A stretch of 64,000 nt of DNA from Rothia mucilaginosa (GCF_019334805.1 NZ_CP079822.1:1488001-1552000); one strand, 5' to 3'. Positions 26,486 to 35,879 are shown, counted from the stretch's first letter. Notes: generated by a model from the letters alone, not told the origin. Numbers and translations are program-made.

Positions 26486-28630
26486 CTAGCTGTACGACAG
26501 AATCTTATCGCTGGGGGTGGTGAAGTCCTTCGTGTTGTACTTCGGTGCGATGGCCTTCATGTACGACTGCCACTGTGCACCTGCGTAGGTTGCACCATCG
26601 ACGTACTCGAGGACTCGACCGTTAATACCCACACCGTTCAGGGAGCGGAAGCCGAGGTTGTTCGAACCAACCCAAGACGCGGTGGACAGGCCACGAGTGT
26701 AGCCCACCTGCCAGGTCTGGGAGGAGTTATCGTTCGTACCGGTCTTCGCAGCCGAACCGTTCGGCAGACCAATACCACGCTGCGAAGCGGAACCGCCGGG
26801 CTGGATAACGCCCTTCAGAACCCAGCTGACACCGTTTGCGATATCCGGATCCATAACCTGCTCGCACTGGTTCTGGTATTCCTTCATGGTCTCACCATTG
26901 TTCTTGGTGATCTTTTCAATCGGGCGCGGGGTGCAGTACTTACCCTCGGAAGCGAAGATAGCGTACATGGATGCGCTGGTCAGCGGGGAGATACCGTACT
27001 TGGTACCACCAATGTTGGTACCCAGGTCGGGGATGCTGTGCAGCGGTTCGCCGGTACCGTCCAGAGCGTGCATCTTAATCGACAGGTCGTGCACATCACA
27101 CAGGTCAATCTGGGAGAGCATACCGTACAGGTAGGAGTTCAAGGACTGGCGAATACCGTACGCAGCGGTACCGTAGGTTAGACCGCCGTTGACTGCGTTC
27201 TTGTAGGACCAGCCGTTCGGCTGACCGGTGTAGTAGTACTTACCGCCGTCGTAGCACTTGGCGTTCCAGCCGAAGCTGGTGGGCCAGAACAGCTGGGTAC
27301 CGTTCACGGTAGCGTTCGCACCGTGGCCGCTCATGAGCCACTGAGCCAGAATAATCGGCTTGAATGTAGAACCGGGCTGGAAGCCGCGGGTACCACCGTA
27401 GGCGCTATCAACGTTGTAGTTGTACTCGGTCTTGGAGTGGTCGTTTGCGTCTGCGGGGCTACCGAGCTCGGTGTTCTGTGCCATCGCGATGACGCGGCCG
27501 GTGCCGGGCTCAACACTGGTCAGCGCGGAGTTCACGTCGTTCCAGTTGGTTGCTGCCGGCTGGGTGGAGTCAACTGCCTGCTTTGCCGCGGTCTGAGCCT
27601 CGGGGTTCAGGGTGGTGATTACCTTCAGGCCGCCACGCTTGATGGCGGTGTTACGCAGCTCAGCGGTTGCGCCGAGGGACTCATCCTGCAGCAGGTAGTT
27701 GACCACGTAACGGCAGAAGAATGCCTTGTCGCCTGCCAGGGAGCAACCCTGGGACTTGGTGTGGACGTTGAGCTTAATGTCGCTGGCGATAGCGTCGCTG
27801 TATTCCTTATCGGTAATCTTGCCGTCGCGGAGCATAGTGCCCAGAACGATGTCGCGGCGTTCACGGGCGAGCTCGGGGTTCACAGTCGGATCGTACACGT
27901 TCGGTGCCTGCACCAGACCGGCAAGAAGCGCGGACTGCGCCACGTTCAGGTCCTTAGCGGAAATACCCCAGTAGTACTGTGCAGCAGCCTCAACACCGTA
28001 GTTGGAACCGCCGAGGTTCACGATGTTCAGGTAGCCTTCGAGGATTTCGTCCTTGGACTTGTTCTGCTCCATAGAGATCGCAAGCTTCATTTCGCGAATC
28101 TTTGCAGCGTAGGTCTTGTTACCGTTCAGGGTTGCGGTTGCGTCCTCACCACGAGCTACAGCGGAGTCAACAATGAGGTTGTTAACGTACTGCTGGGTCA
28201 GGGTGGATGCACCCTGACGGCGGCCGCTGTTGGAGTTAATGATGTTGTTCAGGAACGCACGACCGATACCGATAGCGGAGACAGCGCCGTGATTGTAGAA
28301 ATCACGGTCCTCAACCGAGACGATAGCGTCCTTCATGTGCTGAGAAATCTGATCCAGCTTGACCGGCTCACGGTTCTCTTCGAAGAAGGTCGCAATTTCG
28401 GTCTTACCGTCAGCAGCGTAAATAGTAGAAGGACGGGAAGAGATGCCATCGGCAATGTCGTCAGGAAGATCCTGGAACCAAGACATCGACGCGTTCGTGA
28501 CCATACCCAAGCTCACGGCAGGGGGTACGACAATAATTGCCGCGAGGAAACCGGCAATCACGCTGAACGCGAGGAACTGCAAAAAATCTCCCGGACGGCG
28601 ACGCGAACGGGTTTTCTTAGATGAAGCCAT
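26486..28630 (-). CDS. Class A penicillin-binding protein (transglycosylase plus transpeptidase)
   Basis: A 714-residue bifunctional peptidoglycan synthase. A basic N-terminus (KKTRSRRRPG) precedes one membrane anchor (about 17-45). The GT51 transglycosylase domain follows, with VEDRDFYNHGA (catalytic Glu near 107) and QGASTLTQQYVNNL. The transpeptidase domain has SxxK in PGSTFKPI near 422 and KTGTND near 627. It polymerises and cross-links glycan strands on the outer membrane face. It corresponds to actinobacterial PonA-type PBPs, without a PASTA tail. It is divergent from the DUF4177 gene, a usual neighbour in this phylum. Confidence 0.94.
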   Translation of the reverse strand: MASSKKTRSRRRPGDFLQFLAFSVIAGFLAAIIVVPPAVSLGMVTNASMSWFQDLPDDIADGISSRPSTIYAADGKTEIATFFEENREPVKLDQISQHMKDAIVSVEDRDFYNHGAVSAIGIGRAFLNNIINSNSGRRQGASTLTQQYVNNLIVDSAVARGEDATATLNGNKTYAAKIREMKLAISMEQNKSKDEILEGYLNIVNLGGSNYGVEAAAQYYWGISAKDLNVAQSALLAGLVQAPNVYDPTVNPELARERRDIVLGTMLRDGKITDKEYSDAIASDIKLNVHTKSQGCSLAGDKAFFCRYVVNYLLQDESLGATAELRNTAIKRGGLKVITTLNPEAQTAAKQAVDSTQPAATNWNDVNSALTSVEPGTGRVIAMAQNTELGSPADANDHSKTEYNYNVDSAYGGTRGFQPGSTFKPIILAQWLMSGHGANATVNGTQLFWPTSFGWNAKCYDGGKYYYTGQPNGWSYKNAVNGGLTYGTAAYGIRQSLNSYLYGMLSQIDLCDVHDLSIKMHALDGTGEPLHSIPDLGTNIGGTKYGISPLTSASMYAIFASEGKYCTPRPIEKITKNNGETMKEYQNQCEQVMDPDIANGVSWVLKGVIQPGGSASQRGIGLPNGSAAKTGTNDNSSQTWQVGYTRGLSTASWVGSNNLGFRSLNGVGINGRVLEYVDGATYAGAQWQSYMKAIAPKYNTKDFTTPSDKILSYS

Positions 28631-28796
28631 TCATTCAGTTTATCCCATGAAACTGTGAGAGAAAGCCCGTCTCGGCAACCCACCGGGACGCGGGTTTCTC
28701 AGCCCTAAGAATAAAGTCCCCAAAAGCGCCGGATATTGACCAAAACCATAGTGAATCCCTTTTACTTATTGAACACCGGGCGATAGTCTAGAGGGT

Positions 28797-29000
28797 ATGA
28801 AGAAATGGGAATACGCAACTGTACCGCTGATGATCCACACGACCAAGGCAATCCTCGACAACTGGGGTGAAGACGGCTGGGAGCTCGTAACTGTTCTCCC
28901 CGGCGCATCCGCACCTGCCGGCGCAACCCCCGCGTCGAACATGGTCGCTCCGACTCAGGGCAACCCCATCGCCTACTTTAAGCGCGAGAAGGCTGACTAA
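28797..29000 (+). CDS. DUF4177 domain protein
   Basis: A 67-residue protein containing KKWEYATVPLMIHTTKAILDNWGEDGWELVTVLPG, the typical DUF4177 fold (W-E-Y start and GxxGWELV core), ending in an AYFKR strand. Function is unknown. In many actinobacteria this small gene sits between a class A PBP and a RidA-family gene, exactly as here. The start lies 9 nt after TAGTCTAGA-like AT sequence, so the message may be leaderless or short-leadered. Confidence 0.85.
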   Translation: MKKWEYATVPLMIHTTKAILDNWGEDGWELVTVLPGASAPAGATPASNMVAPTQGNPIAYFKREKAD

Positions 29001-29012
29001 GAGCAGCGTACC

Positions 29013-29082
29013 CGGCGGTCACCTCAACGCCCGCTTTCCCCTACCTATAGGGGAGGGTGGGAATAGATGAGGCAGGCCGCCG
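29013..29082 (+). other. Long imperfect hairpin between DUF4177 and ridA genes
   Basis: Nested inverted repeats: outer CGGCGG/CCGCCG, then CCTCA/TGAGG, then CCCGCTTTCCCCTA / TAGGGGAGGGTGGG at the tip. It could be the terminator of the DUF4177 gene or a structured leader of ridA, which begins 104 nt later. There is no T-tract. Confidence 0.45.
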
Positions 29083-29185
29083 GTTAGCCGTTTAACAGCT
29101 GCCTGAATATCAGTAGCGTTTAGGTTTACGGCATTTCCCCTATCACCGTTTGGGTGCCCGCACCCGCCATCCTTCTGGAGTAATC

Positions 29186-29668
29186 ATGACTGAATCCCGT
29201 ATTGAAGCACGTATCCGCGAACTCGGTTACGAACTGCCCGTAGCACCCGCCCCCGTTGCCGCTTATGTTCCCGCGGTAACCTCCGGCTCCTACGTGTACA
29301 CCTCCGGTCAGCTGCCCTTCGTCGACGGTGCCCTGCCCGAAACCGGTAAGGTATCCGACTCCGGCGCTGAAGGCTTCGTAACCCCCGAGAACGCTAAGAA
29401 GTACGCGGGTATCTGCCTGCTCAATGCTCTGGCAGCAGTCAAATCCGTTATTGGCGACCTGGACCGCGTGCAGCGCGTGGTGAAGGTTGTTGGCTTCGTA
29501 GCATCCGAGGTGAACTTCACCGCTCAGCCCGCCGTCATTAACGGCGCCTCCGAACTGCTCGGCGAAATCTTCGGCGAGGCAGGCCAGCATGCCCGCTCCG
29601 CCGTGGGTGTTCCTGTTCTTCCCTTGGACTCGCCCGTAGAGGTCGAGATCATTGTTGAATATGTCTAA
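29186..29668 (+). CDS. RidA family protein (YjgF/YER057c/UK114)
   Basis: A 160-residue RidA-like protein: ASGLYVYTSGQLP-type segment SGSYVYTSGQLPFVDG, CLLNALAAVKSVIGDLDRVQRVVKVVGFVASEVNF, and the C-terminal GQHARSAVGVPVLPLDSPVEVEIIVEY with the substrate-contact Arg and Glu. RidA proteins remove reactive enamine/imine intermediates from PLP enzymes. This one is of the longer ~155-residue subgroup that is found beside NUDIX genes in actinobacteria. The start at 29186 is chosen for TGGAG and the family N-terminus. Its last 8 nt overlap the NUDIX gene. Confidence 0.88.
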   Translation: MTESRIEARIRELGYELPVAPAPVAAYVPAVTSGSYVYTSGQLPFVDGALPETGKVSDSGAEGFVTPENAKKYAGICLLNALAAVKSVIGDLDRVQRVVKVVGFVASEVNFTAQPAVINGASELLGEIFGEAGQHARSAVGVPVLPLDSPVEVEIIVEYV

Positions 29669-30836
29669 TCTGTACACCGGCGCACTGCCGCTGTCTGCTA
29701 TTCGTGCTGCCCAGGCTCAGCGGGCAGCACAGGACGCTCCTGATACGACTGCACGCACCGAATCCGCACAGGACAACGGCACCGCCCAAAACATCAAGAC
29801 TCTACCCCTGCCGGTGCAGGAACGCCGCTTCGGCACTCCCACCCCGGCTGAGGGCGTGGAGCGCCCTCGCATGTTTACCGGCCGCCAGTCCGCGGCTAAC
29901 CCGCGAACCTCCTGTATTCAGCGTCTCTACGCGGTCCCTGAGTTCATGCGCACCGCCGCCGAAAGCTGGCGTGAAGGCGGTAACGAAGGCGCGACCGGCT
30001 GCACGATGCGCCAGGCGGCATCCGTTATTTTTGTGCGTGACGGCGACAACGGCCTCGAAACGATTCTGACCTACCGCCCCGGCACCTCTCCGCTGGGCGT
30101 GGTGGCGTTCCCCGGCGGCACGGCTCTTCCCGGTGATGATGAGTCTGCCTCCTGGGTTGGCCCCGGCGCCGACTACTGGGAAGAGCAGTTCCACTTCTCC
30201 GATATTGCGCAGGCACGCCGCAGCGTCATGGCTGCCGTGCGTGAATCCTTCGAAGAGACCGGTATTCTGCTCGCCGGTGAGGACGAACAGGACGTCGTGG
30301 AACGCTCCAGCACCCCTGAGCTCATGGCGTGGCGCGAGGCAGTCGCGGCTCAGGACAAGAGCTTCTCTGACTTCTTGACCTCCAGCGGTTTGAGCGTGCG
30401 CGCCGACCTGCTGCGCCCGGTCGCGCGCTGGCAGTCCCCGGATTTCTTCCTCAAGCGCTACGATATCGCCTACTTCACCACGGCGTTGCCCGTGGGCCAG
30501 GACCCGAAGCTGCTGCTCGGTAAGGGCGTGTGGGGTGACTGGCTGAACGTGCGCGAACTGCTCGAAGCCAAGGACACCAGCGAACTGGGCGACCGCATCG
30601 GCCAGCCCAACACGGTGGGCCGTACCTTGGACCAGCTCATCACCCCCGGTGTGATGTGCCTGCTCGAATCGCTGGCGAAGGCTCAGACCTCCGTGGCGTG
30701 GCTGTCCAAGCGCCGCAAGATTGAGGTGAGGAAGCCCGTGCTCGTGACCCACAATGGTGCGTGCATGCTTTCCTTTACCGAGGTGGTTCCGGCTACAACC
30801 GGTTCCATGTACACCGGTGCGATGGGCGCGCTCTAA
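29661..30836 (+). CDS. NUDIX hydrolase with an interrupted Nudix box (NUDT19-like)
   Basis: A 391-residue protein. An ~85-residue low-complexity N-terminal part is followed by the NUDIX domain from about 115. The Nudix box is split: FPGGTALPGDDE, a ~30-residue insert rich in Trp/Tyr/acidic residues, then AVRESFEETGILL (REXXEEXG). An inserted box of this type is seen in the NUDT19/RP2p CoA-diphosphatase group. The ATG at 29661 overlaps the ridA stop by 8 nt; a TTG at 29652 is an alternative start. Activity on acyl-CoA or another nucleoside diphosphate is an inference. Confidence 0.75.
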   Translation: MSNLYTGALPLSAIRAAQAQRAAQDAPDTTARTESAQDNGTAQNIKTLPLPVQERRFGTPTPAEGVERPRMFTGRQSAANPRTSCIQRLYAVPEFMRTAAESWREGGNEGATGCTMRQAASVIFVRDGDNGLETILTYRPGTSPLGVVAFPGGTALPGDDESASWVGPGADYWEEQFHFSDIAQARRSVMAAVRESFEETGILLAGEDEQDVVERSSTPELMAWREAVAAQDKSFSDFLTSSGLSVRADLLRPVARWQSPDFFLKRYDIAYFTTALPVGQDPKLLLGKGVWGDWLNVRELLEAKDTSELGDRIGQPNTVGRTLDQLITPGVMCLLESLAKAQTSVAWLSKRRKIEVRKPVLVTHNGACMLSFTEVVPATTGSMYTGAMGAL

Positions 30837-30891
30837 CGAGCTGCCGCATCCACTCGCTCGTAAGATCTCGTGAGATGAAGCGGTAAAGACG

Positions 30892-30931
30892 TCAGGAGCC
30901 GTTTCCCCATGCAGAGGGAAACGGCTCCTGA
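30892..30931. terminator. Bidirectional terminator between the NUDIX and crp genes
   Basis: A 16-bp perfect stem TCAGGAGCCGTTTCCC / GGGAAACGGCTCCTGA with an 8-nt loop, lying between convergent genes. Confidence 0.85.
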
Positions 30932-30992
30932 TCTATTTAAGTCGCGTGTCTTTCAGCGAGGGCTCCCTAGAATGCCCTCACTCAAAGAGGCT

Positions 30993-31670
30993 TTAGCGGG
31001 AACGCTGGCGCAGGCGGGGCAGGTCCAGAATGACAACTGCGCGTGCCTCCAGGCGGATCCAACCGCGGGAAACGAACTCGGCAAGAGCCTTGTTCACGGT
31101 CTCACGGGATGCACCAACCAGCTGTGCCAGCTCTTCCTGAGTCAGCTCGTGAGCAACGAGCACGCCGTCGGTCGCGGGGCGGCCGAAGCGGTCAGCCAGG
31201 TCCAGCAGTGCCTTAGCGAGGCGGCCGGGAACGTCAGAGAAGACCAGGTCAGCCAGCGCCTCGTTAGCGTGGCGCAGGCGGCGAGCCAGAGTCTTAATAA
31301 CCTGGTCGGAGATCGTGGGATCCAGCTGCTGTGCACGCTTGAAGGACTCGTGCTTGATGGCAGCCAGGCGAGTCTCAGAAACAGCTACAGCGTTGGTCGA
31401 ACGGGGCGAAGGATCGAAGAGAGCCATCTCGCCGAAGACGTCACCGGGACCCATGATTGCAACCATGTTCTCGCGGCCGTCAGCGGCGGTGCGACCCAGC
31501 TTGACCTTACCGGAGAGCACAGCGAAGAGCTGGTCGTCCTGGTCGCCCTCGTAGAAGAGGACAGCGTTGCGGGAGAGGTCAATCTCCTGAATGTCATCGG
31601 TCAGCAAAGCGAAAGCTGCGTCGTCGAGGTTCGCAAAGAGAGGGGTACGACGGAGGATCTCGAGATCCAT
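30993..31670 (-). CDS. crp: CRP/FNR family global regulator, GlxR/Crp orthologue
   Basis: A 225-residue regulator closely resembling actinobacterial GlxR and mycobacterial CRP. The cNMP-binding domain (1-~120) has the phosphate cassette FGEMALFDPSPRSTNAVA, so cAMP binding is likely. A long dimer helix precedes the winged helix-turn-helix, with recognition segment LTQEELAQLVGASRETVNKAL. It controls carbon and respiration genes through TGTGA-N6-TCACA sites. GGAGAACTTT precedes the ATG. Two TGTGA half-sites occur in its own upstream region at 31762 and 31782, compatible with autoregulation but not full palindromes. It is next to marP and nth, the usual actinobacterial context. Confidence 0.93.
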   Translation of the reverse strand: MDLEILRRTPLFANLDDAAFALLTDDIQEIDLSRNAVLFYEGDQDDQLFAVLSGKVKLGRTAADGRENMVAIMGPGDVFGEMALFDPSPRSTNAVAVSETRLAAIKHESFKRAQQLDPTISDQVIKTLARRLRHANEALADLVFSDVPGRLAKALLDLADRFGRPATDGVLVAHELTQEELAQLVGASRETVNKALAEFVSRGWIRLEARAVVILDLPRLRQRSR

Positions 31671-32154
31671 AAAGTTCTCCTAGATATGAGGTGATGAGCC
31701 GAAACTCGTAAATGTTCAGTGAGTGAGCCCGAACCGGTGTCATGCATCTCAACATCTGAAATGTGAGAAGGCTCAAGCTAGTGTGACATATTCAACTGAT
31801 ATGAGCGTACCCTAAAAAAGCGCTTTATGCATTCCGATACAGCGAGCTTTACAACAAAAGTTATTTCTTTCGAGAAAATTCAAAGCTTACCCACAGGTTC
31901 ACCGCCTAATATCAGGCATTCAGGTGTGTACTTTTATCGGTACCACGCACGCTGACGCCCTCATGACAAGGAGGCTCCTGCCTCCACACGCGGTACGATG
32001 CGACGAGGCACAAACCCGGTCCCAAACCCGGGTACACAAGCCCGCCGCACCCACCACCGGGTGTTAACGCGCCACCACACTCACCGGGCACAGCCCGCAC
32101 CAACCACGATGGGCACACCGTGACCACTTCTACCTACCAAGGAGGCAATTAGTC
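31671..32154. other. Divergent crp-marP intergenic region
   Basis: About 480 bp with promoters of crp (minus) and marP (plus). Two direct TGTGA half-sites stand 20 bp apart at 31762 and 31782. The part from 31780 to 31910 is AT-rich and promoter-like; the part from 31950 is CAC/GGG-rich and unstructured apart from ACCCGG repeats. No gene is supported. Confidence 0.4.
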
Positions 32155-33333
32155 GTGACGACTGGCATCAACCTGCTTGATATTGCTATCCCCATCATTC
32201 TGCTGCTCTACTTCCTCGCCGGAGTCCGCAGCGGATTCTTCACCACCCTCGGAACCTTCCTCGGCCTCGGCCTGGGCGTCTGCGCCGCAGCCTGGCTCGT
32301 GCCCCTCGCCGTAGCATCTGTGGGATCCCAGTGGAGCCTCATTACCGCCGTCGGCGTGCTCATCATCTGCCTGACCATCGGACAGTGGCTAGGCCTCGTC
32401 GCTGGACGCACCATCCGCCGCGTCACCGACATCACCCCGCTCAAGGGAGTTGAACGCTTCTTCGGCGGCGTGCTGAACCTCGCCGCCTGCGCCCTGGTCA
32501 TGGTCGTACTGACCATCTCCATGCGCACCGTACCCATCCCGCAGCTCAACACTGCGCTCAGCGACTCCAAGACCCTCTCCTGGATGGTCGCCTCCACCCC
32601 CGAGGTCGTCAAGGATCGCATCAACACGGTACGCAACGACGTGCTCGCCTTCGGAACCATTCCGGAAGTCAGCCAGCTCATCGCCCCCGAAACCAGCGCC
32701 CCCACCCAGACCGTAGAATCCGCGGCACTGGAGCAGGCGGCAGCCTCCGTGGTTGAGATTCTGGGCGCCGCAGAGCAGTGCGGCTACACCTCCACCGGCT
32801 CCGGCTTCGTGGCCGATAACGGCCTCGTCGTCACCAACGCCCACGTGGTCGCCGGCGTAACCTCCCCGGTCGTGCAGGACTCCCGCGGCCGCACCTGGCC
32901 CGGCACCGTCGTCTACATGGACAGCGAACAGGACATCGCCTTCATCAGCGTTCCCAAGTTGCCGCTCGAACCGCTGAACATCGGCACCAACGCCACCGCG
33001 GGTAGCCTCGTAACCTTCATGGGCTACCCCAAGGGCGGCCCGTTCAAGGCACTACCCGCCACCGTGCAGGGCATCGGCAACACCCAGACCATCGACGCCG
33101 ACACCGGCCGCGCCAACGCCATGCGCCAGGTCTACCAGCTGGCAGCCGACGTGCAGCACGGCAACTCCGGCGGCCCCGTCCTGGACGAAAACGGCAACGT
33201 GGTCGGCATGATCTTCGGTAAGGCAACCAGCGGCCAGACCGGCTACGCCGTCACCGCAAGCACCCTCAAGCAGGCGCTGGCTGAAGGCGGCGAGAACACC
33301 GCCGCAGTCTCCACCGGCACCTGCCGCAAGTAA
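32155..33333 (+). CDS. marP: Membrane serine protease of the MarP family (CvpA domain plus trypsin-like domain)
   Basis: A 392-residue protein. Four N-terminal helices (about 8-125) form a CvpA/colicin-V-production-like domain. After a linker comes a chymotrypsin-fold protease with the catalytic triad His (VVTNAHVVAG), Asp (SEQDIAFISV) and Ser (VQHGNSGGPV). Two cysteines, in EQCGYTS and GTCRK, could form the disulfide known in mycobacterial MarP. MarP protects against acid and oxidative stress in mycobacteria; the same role here is inferred. Start is GTG after AAGGAGG. Family synteny crp-marP-nth-NUDIX is kept, with aroQ inserted. Confidence 0.9.
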   Translation: MTTGINLLDIAIPIILLLYFLAGVRSGFFTTLGTFLGLGLGVCAAAWLVPLAVASVGSQWSLITAVGVLIICLTIGQWLGLVAGRTIRRVTDITPLKGVERFFGGVLNLAACALVMVVLTISMRTVPIPQLNTALSDSKTLSWMVASTPEVVKDRINTVRNDVLAFGTIPEVSQLIAPETSAPTQTVESAALEQAAASVVEILGAAEQCGYTSTGSGFVADNGLVVTNAHVVAGVTSPVVQDSRGRTWPGTVVYMDSEQDIAFISVPKLPLEPLNIGTNATAGSLVTFMGYPKGGPFKALPATVQGIGNTQTIDADTGRANAMRQVYQLAADVQHGNSGGPVLDENGNVVGMIFGKATSGQTGYAVTASTLKQALAEGGENTAAVSTGTCRK

Positions 33334-33355
33334 CTAGCCGCTAGACAGCGATAAA

Positions 33356-33398
33356 AGTTCAGGCTCCCGCCCTCAAGTAAGGAACGGGAGCCTGAACT
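33356..33398. terminator. Terminator between marP and aroQ
   Basis: A 14-bp perfect stem AGTTCAGGCTCCCG / CGGGAGCCTGAACT with a 15-nt loop, then ATTT on the plus strand. It lies between convergent genes and can serve both. Confidence 0.85.
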
Positions 33399-33449
33399 AT
33401 TTAACGACAGGAGGCGGGGCGCTGGGCTATTCCGCCAAGTGCTGCGCTG

Positions 33450-33890
33450 TTATTCCGCCAGGTGCTGTGCCAGGAAATCAACCGCCATGACATAGCCGTA
33501 CGCACCCGCACCGGCAATCACCGCAGTAGCCTGCGGCGACACAAACGAATGATGACGGAACTGCTCACGACGATGCACATTCGACAAGTGCACCTCAACC
33601 ACCGGAAGCTCAGCCGCCTCCAGCGCATCGTGCAGCGCCACCGAGGTGTGGGTGTACGCCGCCGGGTTGATAATAATCGCCGCACCACGAGTACGAGCAC
33701 GCTGAATCTCATCCACCAGAGCACCCTCATGATTCGACTGCATAAACTCAACATCAAAACCATGAGCCGCCGCGCGCTCACGCACCATACGCTCAATATC
33801 GTGCAGAGTGGTGTAGCCGTACACCTCGGGGCGGCGCTGCCCAAGCAGGTTCAAATTCGGTCCATTAAGCACAAAAATCGTATCTGACAT
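33450..33890 (-). CDS. aroQ: 3-dehydroquinate dehydratase, type II
   Basis: A 146-residue dodecameric-type dehydroquinase for the third step of the shikimate pathway. Motifs are [20 protein letters not shown] (with catalytic Arg and Tyr), [30 protein letters not shown] and [19 protein letters not shown]. The start at 33890 is set by the family N-terminus; an open frame 99 nt upstream has no likeness. It is isolated from other aro genes and breaks up the usual crp-marP-nth block. Confidence 0.94.
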   Translation of the reverse strand: MSDTIFVLNGPNLNLLGQRRPEVYGYTTLHDIERMVRERAAAHGFDVEFMQSNHEGALVDEIQRARTRGAAIIINPAAYTHTSVALHDALEAAELPVVEVHLSNVHRREQFRHHSFVSPQATAVIAGAGAYGYVMAVDFLAQHLAE

Positions 33891-34041
33891 AAAACCAGTG
33901 TGGCACAGCGGGCGCCCGCTGGGCGCTAGGCGGCGCGAACTGCCCAGAAAATGATGAGATACAGAAAATGATGAGGGGGAACGAGCCAAGTACGGTGAAC
34001 CTCGCTACCGCCCACACACCCAAGCCCGGTACCCTCGCGCT

Positions 34042-34968
34042 ATGACCGAGAACGCCACCCAGCCCGCAGCAGACGCACAGAACAACGCAGCACAGAACAG
34101 TACGGCAGAGAACACCGAATCGCTCCTGCAGATCCGATTCGTTCCCGAATTCAAAGCCGCAGCCGCCGCACGCCGCCTCAACGCACGCGCACCCGAAAGC
34201 CACCTCGCCACCGTGCGCCGCGCCCGCAAAATCAACCGCATCCTCGGCGAAACCTACCCCTACGCCGTCGCAGAACTCGACTTCAACAACCCCTTCGAGC
34301 TGCTCATCGCCACCGTGCTCTCGGCACAAACCACCGACGTGCGCGTCAACTCCGTCACCGGGGCACTCTTCGCACGCTACCCGGACGCCGCCGCGCTCGC
34401 CTCTGCACGCACCGAAGAGGTCGAACCCTACATTCAGTCCCTCGGCTTCTACCGCGCCAAGGCACGCTCCATCGTCACGCTCTCCCAGCAGCTCGTGGAA
34501 CGCCACAATGGGCAGGTTCCCTCAACCCTCGAAGAGCTCGTAGAACTCGCCGGAGTCGGCCGCAAAACCGCGAACGTGGTCCTCGGAAACGCATTCGACG
34601 TGCCCGGACTGACCGTAGATACCCACTTTGGCCGCCTCGCCCGCCGCATGGGGTTTACCACCGCAGATGCCCCCGAAGCAGTCGAAAAAGACGTTGCCGA
34701 ACTCATCGAACGCAAAGACTGGACGCTCTTCTCACACCGCATGGTCTACCACGGCCGCCGCATCTGCCACGCCAAAAAGCCCGCCTGCGGCGTATGCCCC
34801 GTCGCCGACCTCTGCCCGTCCTATGGAGCCGGGGAGACGAACGAACAAGCAGCACGTAAACTCATGAAATACGAAATGGCACCCGGCCGAGAAGACCTGC
34901 ACCTGCGATTCCTGCAGGGTGCAACCCGCCGCGAACTCATGGCAGAAGGCTACCCGCTCAGCGCCTAA
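34042..34968 (+). CDS. nth: Endonuclease III (base-excision DNA glycosylase/AP lyase)
   Basis: A 308-residue protein. After a poorly conserved ~55-residue N-terminal tail comes the glycosylase: LIATVLSAQTTDVRVN, the helix-hairpin-helix LAGVGRKTANVVLGNAF with catalytic Lys, and the catalytic Asp in TVDTHFGR. The 4Fe-4S motif is C-x6-C-x2-C-x5-C (CHAKKPACGVCPVADLC). It removes oxidised pyrimidines and nicks the strand. The tail (many Ala/Gln/Asn) is longer than in E. coli Nth (211 residues), and the ~35-residue C-terminal extension is also extra. It lies 50 bp before the NUDIX gene. Confidence 0.95.
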   Translation: MTENATQPAADAQNNAAQNSTAENTESLLQIRFVPEFKAAAAARRLNARAPESHLATVRRARKINRILGETYPYAVAELDFNNPFELLIATVLSAQTTDVRVNSVTGALFARYPDAAALASARTEEVEPYIQSLGFYRAKARSIVTLSQQLVERHNGQVPSTLEELVELAGVGRKTANVVLGNAFDVPGLTVDTHFGRLARRMGFTTADAPEAVEKDVAELIERKDWTLFSHRMVYHGRRICHAKKPACGVCPVADLCPSYGAGETNEQAARKLMKYEMAPGREDLHLRFLQGATRRELMAEGYPLSA

Positions 34969-35018
34969 CGGTGCCCGAACCAACCCGGAATGTAGCCGCA
35001 CAGAAGAGAGGTACATAG

Positions 35019-35822
35019 ATGAGCGCACCCGAGCAGTCGGTGCAACCCGAACAGGCGGTACAGCCCGAACAGGCGGGACAGGATGCACAGCACCCCGCCC
35101 AGCAGGCGCTGGCGGCTCTCGCAGCAGGCGGCGTGGAATTCGACGTGCAAGCCCTGCTGCGCAGCGCACCCGCCAGCCCCCTGAGCAAAGAAGCCGCCGT
35201 GCTGATTCTCTTCGGCGTGCTCGACAACTCGCCCTCCACCGGCGAATTTGAAGGCTGCCCCGAAAACGTCAGCGCCGACCTGGATGTACTGCTCCTCGTG
35301 CGTGCCGCAACCCTACGCTCACACGCCGGTCAGCCCGCCTTCCCCGGCGGCAAAATCGACCCCGAAGACTACGCGCTCGCCGAAACCACCGGCGAACCTG
35401 TCGCCCACATCGCCGCCCTGCGCGAGGCGGTTGAAGAAACCGGGCTCGACCCCGCCGGCGTGCAGATTCTCGGCCAGCTGCACACCCTGCCGCTACCCAT
35501 CAGCAACTTCATGGTCACCCCCGTCATCGGCTGGTGGAACAGCCCCGTGCCCGTCGAAGTCGTCGACCACAACGAGTCCGCGCTCATCGCCCGCGTGCCC
35601 GTGCGCGACCTGCTCAACCCCGCCAACCGACACACCGCCTACGTCAAACGCGGCCGCACCTCACACCGCACCCCCGCCTTCGAGGTGCGCATGCCCGGCG
35701 GCGAAGAATTCACCGTGTGGGGATTCACCGCGATTCTGCTCGACCGGATCTTCGACTCGCTCGGCTGGACCGTGCCCTGGGATACGAAAAAGATGCGCCC
35801 GGCACCCGGTTACGAGGAATAA
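35019..35822 (+). CDS. NUDIX hydrolase, CoA pyrophosphatase type
   Basis: A 267-residue protein with the CoA-diphosphatase-like signature LRSHAGQPAFPGGKIDPEDYALAETTG, a Nudix box running into ALREAVEETGLDP, and LPLPISNFMVTPVIGWW. The N-terminal ~25 residues carry three degenerate PEQxxQ repeats (PEQSVQ, PEQAVQ, PEQAGQ). It corresponds to the NUDIX gene beside nth and marP in mycobacteria (Rv3672c position). Likely hydrolyses CoA or derivatives to phosphopantetheine and 3',5'-ADP. SD GAGAGG is weakly placed before ATG at 35019. Confidence 0.85.
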   Translation: MSAPEQSVQPEQAVQPEQAGQDAQHPAQQALAALAAGGVEFDVQALLRSAPASPLSKEAAVLILFGVLDNSPSTGEFEGCPENVSADLDVLLLVRAATLRSHAGQPAFPGGKIDPEDYALAETTGEPVAHIAALREAVEETGLDPAGVQILGQLHTLPLPISNFMVTPVIGWWNSPVPVEVVDHNESALIARVPVRDLLNPANRHTAYVKRGRTSHRTPAFEVRMPGGEEFTVWGFTAILLDRIFDSLGWTVPWDTKKMRPAPGYEE

Positions 35823-35879
35823 AAACCGGCCGAAATAAATGCCTGACCAGCGGATATAGGGGCAGAATAGTGCGCAGAT

